From the NCBI GenBank assembly GCA_050180235.1, contig JBFXEJ010000048.1, forward strand, positions 1 through 42,958: a DNA stretch of 42,958 bases. Reading direction: 5' to 3'. Below, piece by piece: positions 1 through 7,785 of the stretch; the stretch's first letter is position 1, and each line of letters starts with the position of its first letter. The DNA is from JAABRU01 sp050180235 (lineage in GTDB: Bacteria > Desulfobacterota > Desulfobacteria > Desulfobacterales > Desulfococcaceae). Both the position numbers and the translations under genes were made by a program. A model generated the notes under the pieces. It searched no databases. It was not told the origin of the DNA and was given only the letters and a program-made list of their open reading frames with translations.

Positions 1-102
1 TTAAAATACTTTCAGATAGATACAGAAACAGAAGAAAAAGATTTGAGTTAAGATTTAAATTGATAGCGGGTATTTATAATTTTGAATTGAAATCAAGAGG
101 AA

Positions 103-504
103 ATGACTTTTGAAAGAGGTCTATTATCTATTTCAAGAGATAATGACTGGTCAGGGTGGTGTGAGTTTTTTCTTCGGGCGATAATGGTTCAGGCTCAGCA
201 AAATCAAAAAAAAGCATCGGAAATTTTAACTCTTTATGAAACGAAAAAAAGCCAAGTTATTGATTTAACACATTCACAATATGCTATACCTGCTTTAGAT
301 TATATTTTTATACACCCGGTTTTTAAAGCAAGCGATTTTACAAATTCCAAAGAAATTCCTGCACCGACAGCAAAACGAATTCTTTCTATATTTCGAGAAA
401 ATGAAATATTAAAAAAATTGCGTGAAGCAAATGGCCGTCGTCCTGCTGTATATATTTTTGGAGAGTTAGTTAACTCTGCGGAAGGAAAGGATATAATAAT
501 TTGA
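103..504 (+). pseudogene. Fic family protein, C-terminal fragment
   Basis: The 133 residues match the C-terminal part of Fic/DOC adenylyltransferase-family proteins: the segment SRDNDWSGWCEFFLRA, then a helical stretch, then THSQYAIPALDYIF and a winged-helix-like tail ending in a GRRPAVYIFGELV segment. The catalytic HPFxxGNGR motif and everything before it are missing. Upstream in the same frame there are stops (codons ending at 51, 63, 66 and 90), so the gene is truncated or disrupted here and the catalytic half is not in the window. A full Fic protein of this type is normally about 350-380 residues. The fragment is AT-rich compared with most of the window and is followed by a hairpin. Whether it is expressed is unknown. 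The family match is by motif recognition, not a search. Confidence 0.75.
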
Positions 505-528
505 GGTTAATTTATTAACCTCAAATTA
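500..528 (+). terminator. Hairpin after the Fic fragment
   Basis: A near-perfect inverted repeat, TTTGAGGTTAAT then ATTAACCTCAAA, starts at the stop codon of the Fic fragment. It has the geometry of an intrinsic terminator, but no clean T-run follows. Confidence 0.5.
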
Positions 529-606
529 CTTTGTGGTTAATATTTTTATATTTATGAGCTACAAACAGATGTCTGATTTAACTATATAAAATTAAAAGTA
601 AAAACT

Positions 607-685
607 GCCCAACCCTGCGCCCAAGCAGATTTGTGTGGTTCCGCTATCGCTACATCCCACAAAACCGTTTAACTTAGCGTTGGCA
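607..685 (+). other. attC-like recombination site (candidate)
   Basis: The segment begins with GCCCAAC (fits the R'' consensus RYYYAAC) and ends with GTTGGCA (close to the R' core GTTRRRY). Just inside the right end is GTTTAACTTAGCG, typical of an attC L' box. The middle pairs TTTGTG(T)GG with CCCACAAA. The overall plan is that of an integron attC site on the + strand, following the Fic fragment. The R' match is imperfect in its last two bases, so this is a candidate only. Confidence 0.4.
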
Positions 686-825
686 AGACAGGTCTTGACG
701 AGGCAGTAAAAGTTGGTGGTGGGGTTATTAAGGGGTTTAAAGTTCAGGATGGTAAGAGTGGAGAAACATATACAATTACAAATGATAAGACCGGTGAGAG
801 TTACAAGGTAACCAGGTTCTGTTGA
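673..825 (+). pseudogene. Open-frame remnant, unknown
   Basis: Translation from just after a TAA gives about 50 residues with protein-like composition: KVGGGVIKGFKV, then GETYTITNDKTGESYKV, ending with TGA. There is no start codon and no ribosome site, and its 5' end lies inside the attC-like fold. It reads like the tail of a larger secreted or repeat protein that has lost its body. No family can be named. Confidence 0.3.
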
Positions 826-985
826 CAGATCAGACTGCCGGTCAGCGTCTCCGGTCTGAACCGGAAACATGCCTGAATCCCGTTCATGGCTAACGCCGTG
901 CCAATGAACTTGTTGCTGTATCAACCCGTTGTTGGGATTTGTTTTATTGATATATTTTAAACACTTAAACTTAAGGAGATTGATT

Positions 986-1912
986 ATGATGAGCAAAATG
1001 TTGCGGTTGACTGTTTTTGCACTGGCTGTGGTATCACAATTGGTATTCATGGTTAACACCGGTTTGGCTGAAAACGATAAGAAACTGACATTGAAGGTAT
1101 TGTGTGATGACAAAGCAGTATCTGATGAGTACGCAACCGAACACGGACTTTCGATTTTTGTCCAACTGCCAAACGGACATTCCTGGCTTGTTGACACCGG
1201 TACAACCGATATTTTTATTCAAAATGCCCGGTTAATGAATGCCGATTTGGAGCATTTGACCGGTATTGCGATAAGTCATGGCCATGATGATCATACCGGA
1301 GGTCTGACATTTTACAACAGACTGAAATCTCAGCCGCCTGTTTACGGCCATCCTTATATCTGGCATAAACAATACGGTGTTAAAAAAGGTGAACCTGTTC
1401 GCATTTGCGGGATGCCTTATCTGGCCCGCAAATATGCCGATCCTGTATTCAAACCGTTAAACAATGTATCAGAACTGGATGAAAATTTTTATTTTTTGAC
1501 AGATATTTATCGTGAACCCGGAAGTTATGCGCCAACAAAAGGGAAATTCTTCAATGAAGACGGAACCGGGCCGTGTCCGATTATTGATGATGCCACTTTG
1601 GCAATAAAAACAGAACGCGGTATCGTTGCTGTTTTCGGATGCGGTCACGCAGGATATATCAATATATTGAAAGCCATCCAAAAAAATTTCCCGGGCGAAA
1701 AACTTCTTTCAGTAGTCGGCGGACTTCATCTGAAAGGTGCGGACGAGAAAGTGCTTGAAGCTGCTGTCGCATATACCGATGAAATGAAAGCAGAGGGCTT
1801 TACTTTCTATGGCGGTCATTGTACCGGGGACAATGCAATTGAGTATTTTAAAAGTAAATACGGAGAAAATGTTGTAAAATCCCTTGGTTCAGGAAGAGTG
1901 ATTGTCTATTGA
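986..1912 (+). CDS. Secreted metallo-beta-lactamase-fold hydrolase
   Basis: 308 residues. The N-terminus is a signal peptide (basic MMSKMLR, then a hydrophobic run to about residue 27), so the protein is likely exported. The metal motif SHGHDDHTGG at residues 97-106 is the MBL-fold HxHxDH. Further ligands are expected from GCGHAG and from GGLHLKG/GGHCTGD near the C-terminus, the layout seen in the branch resembling dihydropterin/ribofuranosylaminobenzene phosphate synthase (DHPS-like MBL proteins). The substrate cannot be predicted. The start is the first of two adjacent ATGs, 7 bases after AAGGAG; an in-frame ATG at 929 lacks a ribosome site and would spoil the signal peptide. It stands alone, with hairpins after the stop. 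Fold certain, function open. Confidence 0.85.
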   Translation: MMSKMLRLTVFALAVVSQLVFMVNTGLAENDKKLTLKVLCDDKAVSDEYATEHGLSIFVQLPNGHSWLVDTGTTDIFIQNARLMNADLEHLTGIAISHGHDDHTGGLTFYNRLKSQPPVYGHPYIWHKQYGVKKGEPVRICGMPYLARKYADPVFKPLNNVSELDENFYFLTDIYREPGSYAPTKGKFFNEDGTGPCPIIDDATLAIKTERGIVAVFGCGHAGYINILKAIQKNFPGEKLLSVVGGLHLKGADEKVLEAAVAYTDEMKAEGFTFYGGHCTGDNAIEYFKSKYGENVVKSLGSGRVIVY

Positions 1913-1939
1913 CCCGCTTCTGTACAGCCATTCAGGTAT

Positions 1940-1961
1940 GAAGCCCCTTTCATGGGGCTTC
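1940..1961 (+). terminator. Hairpin downstream of the MBL gene
   Basis: AAGCCCC and GGGGCTT pair around a 6-base loop, 27 bases after the stop. There is no strong T-run. A second small GC hairpin (GCCCGC/GCGGGT) follows at about 1970. Confidence 0.5.
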
Positions 1962-2078
1962 TGATGCAGCCCGCTCTGCGGGTGGGTCTCACTTTGATGA
2001 TCATCTTTGGCAGGGCGCCGATGGGATGACGTGCTGAAACATCCGGGACTTAGGGTCTGTATCAAAATAAGCTGTTTC

Positions 2079-2112
2079 AAACCCTAAGGGTTTTCAAAAC
2101 CCTTAGGGTTTT
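2079..2112. repeat. AAACCCTWAGGGTTT palindrome, copy 1
   Basis: AAACCCTAAGGGTTTT is followed by its own complement around one C. The same design, with GA in place of AA at the centre, occurs at 30434-30466. Both sit just downstream of a gene, so they may act as mobile or repeated terminators. Confidence 0.6.
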
Positions 2113-2153
2113 CCGGACATCAAAACTGCACAGTTTATTTTTTTTACAAACAC

Positions 2154-2260
2154 TTAGGTGATTTTTTAAAATGAATATACCTGTTCAGTTATCCTGAAGA
2201 TTTGACAGCTTTTGGAAAGTTGTCAAATCCGGGTGATATTCTTTTCTGTAAATCGCCTTA
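2154..2260. mobile_element. Family B miniature element, copy B1
   Basis: The left end TTAGGTGATTT and right end AAATCGCCTTA are the inverted ends shared by six elements in this window. The interior differs from the other copies and carries a centred palindrome, TTTGACA...TTGTCAAA (about 2200-2227). It contains no coding region. It lies about 90 bases before the binding-protein gene, so it may influence that gene's upstream region. Confidence 0.6.
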
Positions 2261-2352
2261 AATCGTATGCCCTATAAACAGGAAGATCCGGGATCACTTT
2301 GAAATGCTGCATGAAAATGAAATGATTAAGCAAATTTAAAGGAGGGATGGAC

Positions 2353-3351
2353 ATGATGAGACAGAGACTGACAGTTGCAACGGCCCTTTTTTTACTTTTT
2401 GCACTTCTGTGCGCACCGGGCGTGCAGGCAGAAGGGCACAAGGTGCTGGTGGTGATGAGTTATGAAACTGATTATCCCTGGGATATCGAAGTAAAAGACG
2501 GAATTGATTCGGTGCTTTCCGGTCAGGCAGAAATCCGCTATTTTTACATGAACACGAAAACGGATCTCGCCGGTTCCAGGGAAAAGGGAAAAGAAGCCTA
2601 TGCGCTGTACAGGGAATTTAATCCTGACGGAATTATCGCCATGGACGACAACGCCCAGGAGGATTTCGTGCTGCCTTTTATTAAGGACAAAGAGAAGCTC
2701 CCTGTCATTTTCGGGGGCGTTAATGCCGAGCCCGATGCTTACGGGTACCCCACCGGCCAGATTTCCGGGATACTGGACCGTTTTCATATCAGCGAGTCCA
2801 TTTCATTTGCCCAGCAGCTTGTTCCCGGAATCAAGAGCGTAGGGTTCATTCTGAAAGAGAGCCCTACAGCAAAACTGATAGGCGAGCAGGTGGAAAAAGA
2901 AAAGGCGGATTATTCGGCACAAGTGACGGGCTTCCATATGGTGAAAACCCTTGCTGAGGCAATTTCAGCCGTCAACGCCATGAAAGGAAATACGGACCTG
3001 CTTTTTGCTGCGGTGCTGTCCGGCGCCACTGACGCCGAAGGAAATGTTCTGAATGAGAAGCAGGCGGTCAGCGCGGTTATCAAAGCCTTCGGAGGTCCCA
3101 CCATTACCAACCTGGCCCAGAATGTTAAAAACGGTGCCCTCTGTGCTGTGGTCAAAACAGGTCAGGAACAGGGTTCTGTGGCAGCGGAAATGCTTTTGAA
3201 GGCATTTCAGGGGACTCCGGTGAAAGACATGCCCGTGACCCGGAACCGCCATGGAAAGCGTGCGATTAATGCAACAGTTTTAAAAGAGCTCGGCATCAAA
3301 CCGAATGCGGCGATTCTGCGCGGGGCGGACATTGTCAAAACGGAACCGTAA
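2353..3351 (+). CDS. ABC-type substrate-binding protein (TrpX-like family)
   Basis: 332 residues with an N-terminal signal peptide ending near VQAEG, followed by KVLVVMSYETDYPWDIEVKDG and two alpha/beta lobes as in the ABC_sub_bind family (periplasmic binding proteins of the type-1 fold). The start at 2353 is 7 bases from GGAGG; the ATG at 2347 is too close to it. No permease or ATPase gene is next to it. Instead a chemoreceptor gene begins 23 bases after its stop on the same strand. This suggests the protein delivers a ligand signal to the receptor rather than feeding a transporter, but that is an inference. The ligand is unknown. Confidence 0.8.
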   Translation: MMRQRLTVATALFLLFALLCAPGVQAEGHKVLVVMSYETDYPWDIEVKDGIDSVLSGQAEIRYFYMNTKTDLAGSREKGKEAYALYREFNPDGIIAMDDNAQEDFVLPFIKDKEKLPVIFGGVNAEPDAYGYPTGQISGILDRFHISESISFAQQLVPGIKSVGFILKESPTAKLIGEQVEKEKADYSAQVTGFHMVKTLAEAISAVNAMKGNTDLLFAAVLSGATDAEGNVLNEKQAVSAVIKAFGGPTITNLAQNVKNGALCAVVKTGQEQGSVAAEMLLKAFQGTPVKDMPVTRNRHGKRAINATVLKELGIKPNAAILRGADIVKTEP

Positions 3352-3374
3352 TCGTTTGAAAGGGATGAGCAGGC

Positions 3375-5165
3375 ATGTTATTCTTTAACCGCAATGTAAT
3401 GAAGAAGCAGATTGTCTTCAGCCTGTTGGTCACGGCTTCGTTCGTCGTCATCCTGCTGGCGTTTCTGTATGCATTCAATAAGACCGACACTGTGCTGACA
3501 GGACTGGTTCAGAAACAGGCCTCCTGCATCATGGAAAACGCCCGGATCGGCAGAGAATTGTCCCGCATTGTGTCGGAAACGAATCTGATGACGTCCAGAT
3601 TTATGGGGAATGGGGAGCTGCTGGAAAAGGACAGCGCATCCATCCTGAAAATGGCGAATGATCTCTCCAAAGACAGTCGGAACAATGACCTGAAAGAGTC
3701 TCTGAGCGGATTCACGAAAACCATAGAGGAAATTATCGCCCTTTGCCGGGCGATCAACAGGATTCAAAAGTCTCTGGCGGAAGAAGGAGAGGATTTTGAA
3801 GAAACCCTGAAGGCGGTGTCTGATTTCATTGGCGACAAGATACTCACACGGGCAATGGAAGGTAAGGACGTTTCCACCGATGAACAGCTTAGCATCCTGG
3901 TCATGGGATATAACGAAACTTATCTGAAAATTCGTTTTAAGATAGCGAATCTGGGGCTGGAATATTTCAAGGGGGCCCTGACTGAAAAGGATCATCCTGT
4001 CCTGACCCTTACAGATGATCTTGCGCTCCGTCTCCGCTCCCTCAACGCATCCTATGAAGAGGTGGCGGAATACGGATCAAAATTAATTTCCGCTGCTCAG
4101 AATTTAAGAAATCTTGTCGTGCGCTACCATGAGACGGCAGGCGATTTTCAGGATAAAAATGAGTCCCTTAAGATTAAGGAAGAGCAACTGCTTGTCCTGG
4201 TGAAAAAGGTCAACGAAGATGCCTCGGATGCGGTGAAATCATCCATGGCCTCCATGAAACAGACCATTTCGTCTTCCATGTGGATATTTCTGATCGCATT
4301 TTTCACTGCAACGCCCCTCGTGCTCCTGTCGTTATTCATGGCGTTCAATACGGGACGCTCCCTGAAGCAGATTATAAAGGGGCTCACAGAGGCATTCCAC
4401 AAGCTTGATCATACCTCGACTGTGCTCCTTTCCGCCGGCAATGATCTGGCTTCCGGATCGTCACAGCAGGCGGCTGCCATTGAGGAAACATCGTCCTCTC
4501 TGGAGGAAATATCTGCCATGATCAGGCAAAATGCGGAAAACGCGGGGCGGGCCAACGTTCTGCGTAAAGACAGTTTTACCGTGATTGAAAACGCAAAGAA
4601 TGTGATCGGCAAATTGACGCGATCCATGAACGATATTTCGACGTCGGGCGGGGAGACACGAAAAATAATTAAAACCATTGATGAAATCGCGTTTCAGACC
4701 AACCTGCTGGCTTTGAACGCTGCCGTGGAAGCTGCCCGGGCCGGAGAAACAGGAGCCGGTTTCGCGGTGGTGGCCTCCGAAGTCCGAACTTTGGCGGGAA
4801 AAGCGGCAGAAGCGGCAAAAAACACTTCGGATCTCATTGAAGTCATGCTCGCGAGGGTCTGTGAGGGAGTCGGGTACGTCAACCAGGCTTCGGATGCATT
4901 CAGCAATGTTTCCGACACTTCGGGACAGGTCGGGACGATTGTGGCGGAAATTGCAGCAGCCTCGTCCGAACAGTCGGAAGGCATTGTGCAGATCACGAAG
5001 GCGGTCGCGGATATGGATCAAATCGTTCAGAAAAACGCGGCCGGTGCCGAAGAATCAGCCGCAGTTTCAGAAGAGATGGCGGGCCAGGCAGCCCTTTTGA
5101 AGGATTACATCGCCAGGATGCTTCAGTTGACCGGCCGCGATGGACAGGCGCGGGAACAAACCTGA
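3375..5165 (+). CDS. Methyl-accepting chemotaxis protein
   Basis: 596 residues. One transmembrane helix lies at about 10-30, followed by a long helical periplasmic domain (about 35-300) with no Cache signature, then a second helix at about 302-326. The cytoplasmic part is a standard MCP signalling coiled coil. The hairpin tip, EIAFQTNLLALNAAVEAARA, starts near residue 437, followed by GFAVVASEVRTLA. This tip binds CheA and CheW. Flanking helices carry Glu/Gln/Ala-rich methylation-like segments. The gene follows the binding-protein gene by 23 bases, so the two are probably co-transcribed. I see only a weak ribosome site before the chosen ATG. The sensed ligand is unknown; the paired binding protein is the obvious candidate partner. 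Confidence 0.9.
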   Translation: MLFFNRNVMKKQIVFSLLVTASFVVILLAFLYAFNKTDTVLTGLVQKQASCIMENARIGRELSRIVSETNLMTSRFMGNGELLEKDSASILKMANDLSKDSRNNDLKESLSGFTKTIEEIIALCRAINRIQKSLAEEGEDFEETLKAVSDFIGDKILTRAMEGKDVSTDEQLSILVMGYNETYLKIRFKIANLGLEYFKGALTEKDHPVLTLTDDLALRLRSLNASYEEVAEYGSKLISAAQNLRNLVVRYHETAGDFQDKNESLKIKEEQLLVLVKKVNEDASDAVKSSMASMKQTISSSMWIFLIAFFTATPLVLLSLFMAFNTGRSLKQIIKGLTEAFHKLDHTSTVLLSAGNDLASGSSQQAAAIEETSSSLEEISAMIRQNAENAGRANVLRKDSFTVIENAKNVIGKLTRSMNDISTSGGETRKIIKTIDEIAFQTNLLALNAAVEAARAGETGAGFAVVASEVRTLAGKAAEAAKNTSDLIEVMLARVCEGVGYVNQASDAFSNVSDTSGQVGTIVAEIAAASSEQSEGIVQITKAVADMDQIVQKNAAGAEESAAVSEEMAGQAALLKDYIARMLQLTGRDGQAREQT

Positions 5166-5331
5166 TGGACGGGAAAAGGAAGATTCCGATGGATTAAGCA
5201 GGCTGAGGAATAAAGGCGCTGAAAAATTTTTGCCGCTTCCGGATGATGACTTATTCTGATTTGATATGGCTATATGCAATTATAGGCAGAATTGTATTGT
5301 TTGAAATGACATCGGCAAGGAGGTTTTCACA

Positions 5332-6078
5332 ATGGACATTCCACGAATATTCAACATCACTGAAAGTGCTCACCGCATACATAACCCGTTCACACCCGAA
5401 AAGCTCGCCACTCTCGGCGCTGCGCTGCGTCTGGAAACGGGGACCCGATTGCTTGATCTCGGCAGCGGTTCGGGAGAGATGCTGTGCACCTGGGCACGCG
5501 ATTACGGAGTCATCGGAACCGGCATCGACATGAGCCGGTTGTTCACCGAGCAGGCGAAACTCCGTGCTGAAGAACTCGGCGTCGCCGATCACGTCAAGTT
5601 CATACATGGCGATGCTGCCGGTTTCGTCTCTGACGAAAAGGCCGATGTGGCAGCCTGTGTCGGTGCCACTTGGATCGGAGGGGGAGTCGTTGGCACTATC
5701 GAGTTGCTGAAGCGGAGCCTGCGCCCCGGAGGGATCATCCTCATCGGCGAGCCCTATTGGCGGCAGTTACCGCCAACGGAAGATGTTGCCAGGGGGTGTC
5801 TTGCCAACGCAATCTCCGACTTTCTCCTGCTTCCGGAACTTCTCGCGTCTTTCGGCCACCTTGGCTGCGACGTCGTGGAAATGGTTTTGGCAGACCAGGA
5901 CGGCTGGGACAGATACGAGGCGGCCAAATGGCTCACCATGCGCCGATGGCTTGAAGCCAATCCCGGCGACGAGTTGGCCAAAGAGGTTCGGGCCCAACTG
6001 ACCTCGGAACCCGGGCGCCACGCCGCTTACACGCGTGAATACCTGGGCTGGGGTGTGTTCGCTCTGATGCCACGTTGA
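5332..6078 (+). CDS. SAM-dependent methyltransferase, cassette-borne
   Basis: 248 residues, class I Rossmann methyltransferase. SAM-binding motif I is LLDLGSGSGEML at about residues 40-51, an acidic motif II lies around GTGIDMS, and LRPGGIILIGEPYW is the later strand motif. The C-terminal part (DQDGWDRYEAAKWLTMRRW) is typical of a small-molecule methyltransferase group that I recall from environmental integron cassettes; the substrate is unknown. The start is well supported by AAGGAGG 8 bases upstream. Base composition is clearly more GC-rich than in neighbouring genes, with codons ending mostly in C or G. An attC site begins 37 bases after the stop. Together these point to acquisition as a gene cassette. 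Confidence 0.85.
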   Translation: MDIPRIFNITESAHRIHNPFTPEKLATLGAALRLETGTRLLDLGSGSGEMLCTWARDYGVIGTGIDMSRLFTEQAKLRAEELGVADHVKFIHGDAAGFVSDEKADVAACVGATWIGGGVVGTIELLKRSLRPGGIILIGEPYWRQLPPTEDVARGCLANAISDFLLLPELLASFGHLGCDVVEMVLADQDGWDRYEAAKWLTMRRWLEANPGDELAKEVRAQLTSEPGRHAAYTREYLGWGVFALMPR

Positions 6079-6114
6079 TGATGGAATTACCGGGCGACTC
6101 AGAAAGTGGGGAAA

Positions 6115-6172
6115 ATCCAATCTCATTCAAGCCAACGCCGCTTCCCGGCGCTGCTTAATTCAGGCGTTATTG
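6115..6172 (+). other. attC site following the methyltransferase
   Basis: The segment contains TCATTCAAGCC (L''), a GC stem AACGCCGC...CGGCGCT, GCTTAATTCAGGCG (L') and GTTATTG (R' core). It closely resembles attC sites of the aadA cassettes, which share the ATTCAAGCC...GCTTAA(T/C)TCA(G/A)GCGTTA layout. R'' is degenerate (ATCCAAT). The site is on the same strand as the methyltransferase and directly downstream, as in a cassette. Confidence 0.75.
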
Positions 6173-6235
6173 ACAGACAATAAAAAGGGTTCAGTTACCG
6201 GAACCCAGTAGCAGAAACCAGGTGAACATACTGAA

Positions 6236-7249
6236 ATGAACACAGATAAAATATCACTGGATCACGGCAGCGGGGGAAAGATTTCGCACAGTCTGATTTC
6301 CGGAATCATTGCCCCCATATTTGACAATTCAATCCTGGCCCGCATGGATGACGGCGCTGTGCTGGAAATCGGGGGAAAACGTCTGGCTTTTTCCACAGAT
6401 TCCTATGTGGTGGATCCGATATTTTTTCCGGGCGGAGATATAGGCGGGCTGGCTGTCAATGGCACTGTCAATGATATTGCCATGTGCGGGGCAGTTCCCC
6501 TGTATCTGAGTACGGGGATTATTATGGAAGAGGGCTTTTCCATAGCGGATCTGAAACGCATTCTGCAAAGCATGAAAGCAGCCGCGCAGGAGGCCGGTGT
6601 ATCCATTGTCACGGGTGATACAAAGGTGGTTCCCAAAGGAACTGCGGATAAAATATTTATCAATACCGCAGGAGTGGGACTGATTCCCGAAGGAGTGGAT
6701 GTGGCCGGAGCCAATGTCCGTCCGGGAGATAAGATCATTCTCAGCGGAACAATGGCAGATCACGGCATGGCTGTTCTCACACAGCGGGAGGGTCTGCGCT
6801 TTGAAACACCGATACAAAGTGACACTGCGCCCCTGAACCATATGGTGAAAAAAATCACGGAAAAAGCCGGAAAAGAGATTCATGCACTCCGTGATCCCAC
6901 CAGAGGCGGTGTGGGAACCACACTAAATGAAATCGCTTTGGCCTCGTGCGCGGGAATCAGAATCCATGAGGAAAAACTGCCGGTAAATCCCGCAGTGGCC
7001 GGTATCTGCGAACTGCTGGGATTTGATCCCCTTTACGTGGCCAATGAAGGGAAAATGCTGGTTTTTGTCAGCCCGGATTCTGCCGGAGATGTTCTTGACA
7101 TTATTCGCGCTGAAAAATATGGAAAGGATGCCTGCATTATCGGTGAGGCAACCGCGGATCATCCGGGAAAGGTCTTCATGCAGACCCGTATCGGCGGAAC
7201 CCGTATGGTAGACATGCTGACCGGCGAGCAGCTTCCGAGAATCTGCTGA
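6236..7249 (+). CDS. hypE: Hydrogenase maturation protein HypE
   Basis: 337 residues, the usual HypE length. The protein dehydrates the carbamoyl group on its own C-terminal cysteine to a cyanide ligand for the [NiFe] centre. Visible signatures: ISLDHGSGGKISHSLI at the start, a STDSYVVDP metal/nucleotide region, the AIR-synthase-like core with NGTVNDIAMCGA and VTGDTKVVPKG, ALRDPTRGGVGTTLNE, and the C-terminal PRIC with the carrier cysteine as last residue. No other hyp or hydrogenase gene is in the window, so it is either separated from its usual partners or at the end of a cluster broken by insertion. The methyltransferase cassette lies just upstream. Confidence 0.95.
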   Translation: MNTDKISLDHGSGGKISHSLISGIIAPIFDNSILARMDDGAVLEIGGKRLAFSTDSYVVDPIFFPGGDIGGLAVNGTVNDIAMCGAVPLYLSTGIIMEEGFSIADLKRILQSMKAAAQEAGVSIVTGDTKVVPKGTADKIFINTAGVGLIPEGVDVAGANVRPGDKIILSGTMADHGMAVLTQREGLRFETPIQSDTAPLNHMVKKITEKAGKEIHALRDPTRGGVGTTLNEIALASCAGIRIHEEKLPVNPAVAGICELLGFDPLYVANEGKMLVFVSPDSAGDVLDIIRAEKYGKDACIIGEATADHPGKVFMQTRIGGTRMVDMLTGEQLPRIC

Positions 7250-7297
7250 GATAAGGGACTTGGAAACAAATGACGACCTTCTGCAAAACTGAATTTT

Positions 7298-7435
7298 ATA
7301 CCAATTCTCCATTGATTCGATACAATATTGTCAGTTTTTCCGCAGTTGCGCATGTGCAGAAAACCGCTCCGCCCAATTTCTGCACTTCTCCGGATTTGCA
7401 TTCCGCATTGTATAAAACCAATGGCGAATTGGTAT
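7298..7435. mobile_element. Family A miniature element, copy A1
   Basis: 138 bases flanked by ATACCAATTCTCCATTG and its inverted partner CAATGGCGAATTGGTAT. The interior (CAGTTTTTCCGCAGTT ... CCGCTCCGC ... TTTCTGCAC) is the same type as copy A5, in the opposite orientation. It has no coding capacity. Confidence 0.7.
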
Positions 7436-7459
7436 TACATGCTGTTCCGCACAGGGTTA

Positions 7460-7597
7460 AGGTGATTTCCATTAATGATTATACCGTTTTTCGTAGGGTG
7501 GGCACGGCTTTTTGTGCCCGCCGTCCTGCTGAAACGGCGGGCACAAAAAGCCGTGCCCACCCTACAGTGATGGTACATTTTTTCATGGAAATCGCCC
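7460..7597. mobile_element. Family B miniature element, copy B2
   Basis: About 138 bases with ends AGGTGATTTCCAT and ATGGAAATCGCC. The interior is a long palindrome built from GTAGGGTGGGCACGGC, GTGCCCGCC and their complements around TGCTGAA. The same interior recurs in B4 and B6. Short open frames inside it (VGTAFCARRPAETAG) are not genes. Confidence 0.75.
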
Positions 7598-7785
7598 AAA
7601 ATATTTTTTAACCCTTCTTCAGCAAATCGGAAACTTTCCGGAAGATTGCAGAAACTGTATTTCTGCACTGCGGAAGGGTATGAAACAGAACATTTTTATG
7701 CCTGTCAGTCATGCAGAAATGCAGTTTCTGCACTCCTGGAACCGCTCTGAAACCTGACAAATGTTAACTGGCACCTGAATTTTTT

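Noticed and set aside
1..51. Possible C-terminal end of an upstream gene (LKYFQIDTETEEKDLS then stop)
   Set aside because: Only 16 codons are visible, with no family information; cannot be supported.
592..1197. 201-codon minus-strand frame overlapping the MBL gene start
   Set aside because: It spans the attC-like fold, intergenic DNA and the antisense of a signal-peptide gene; not coding in character.
7442..7611. Open frames inside family B copies encoding VGTAFCARRPAETAGTKSRAHP-like peptides
   Set aside because: They are translations of the palindromic interior, occur on both strands and recur with every copy of the element; there is no ribosome site.
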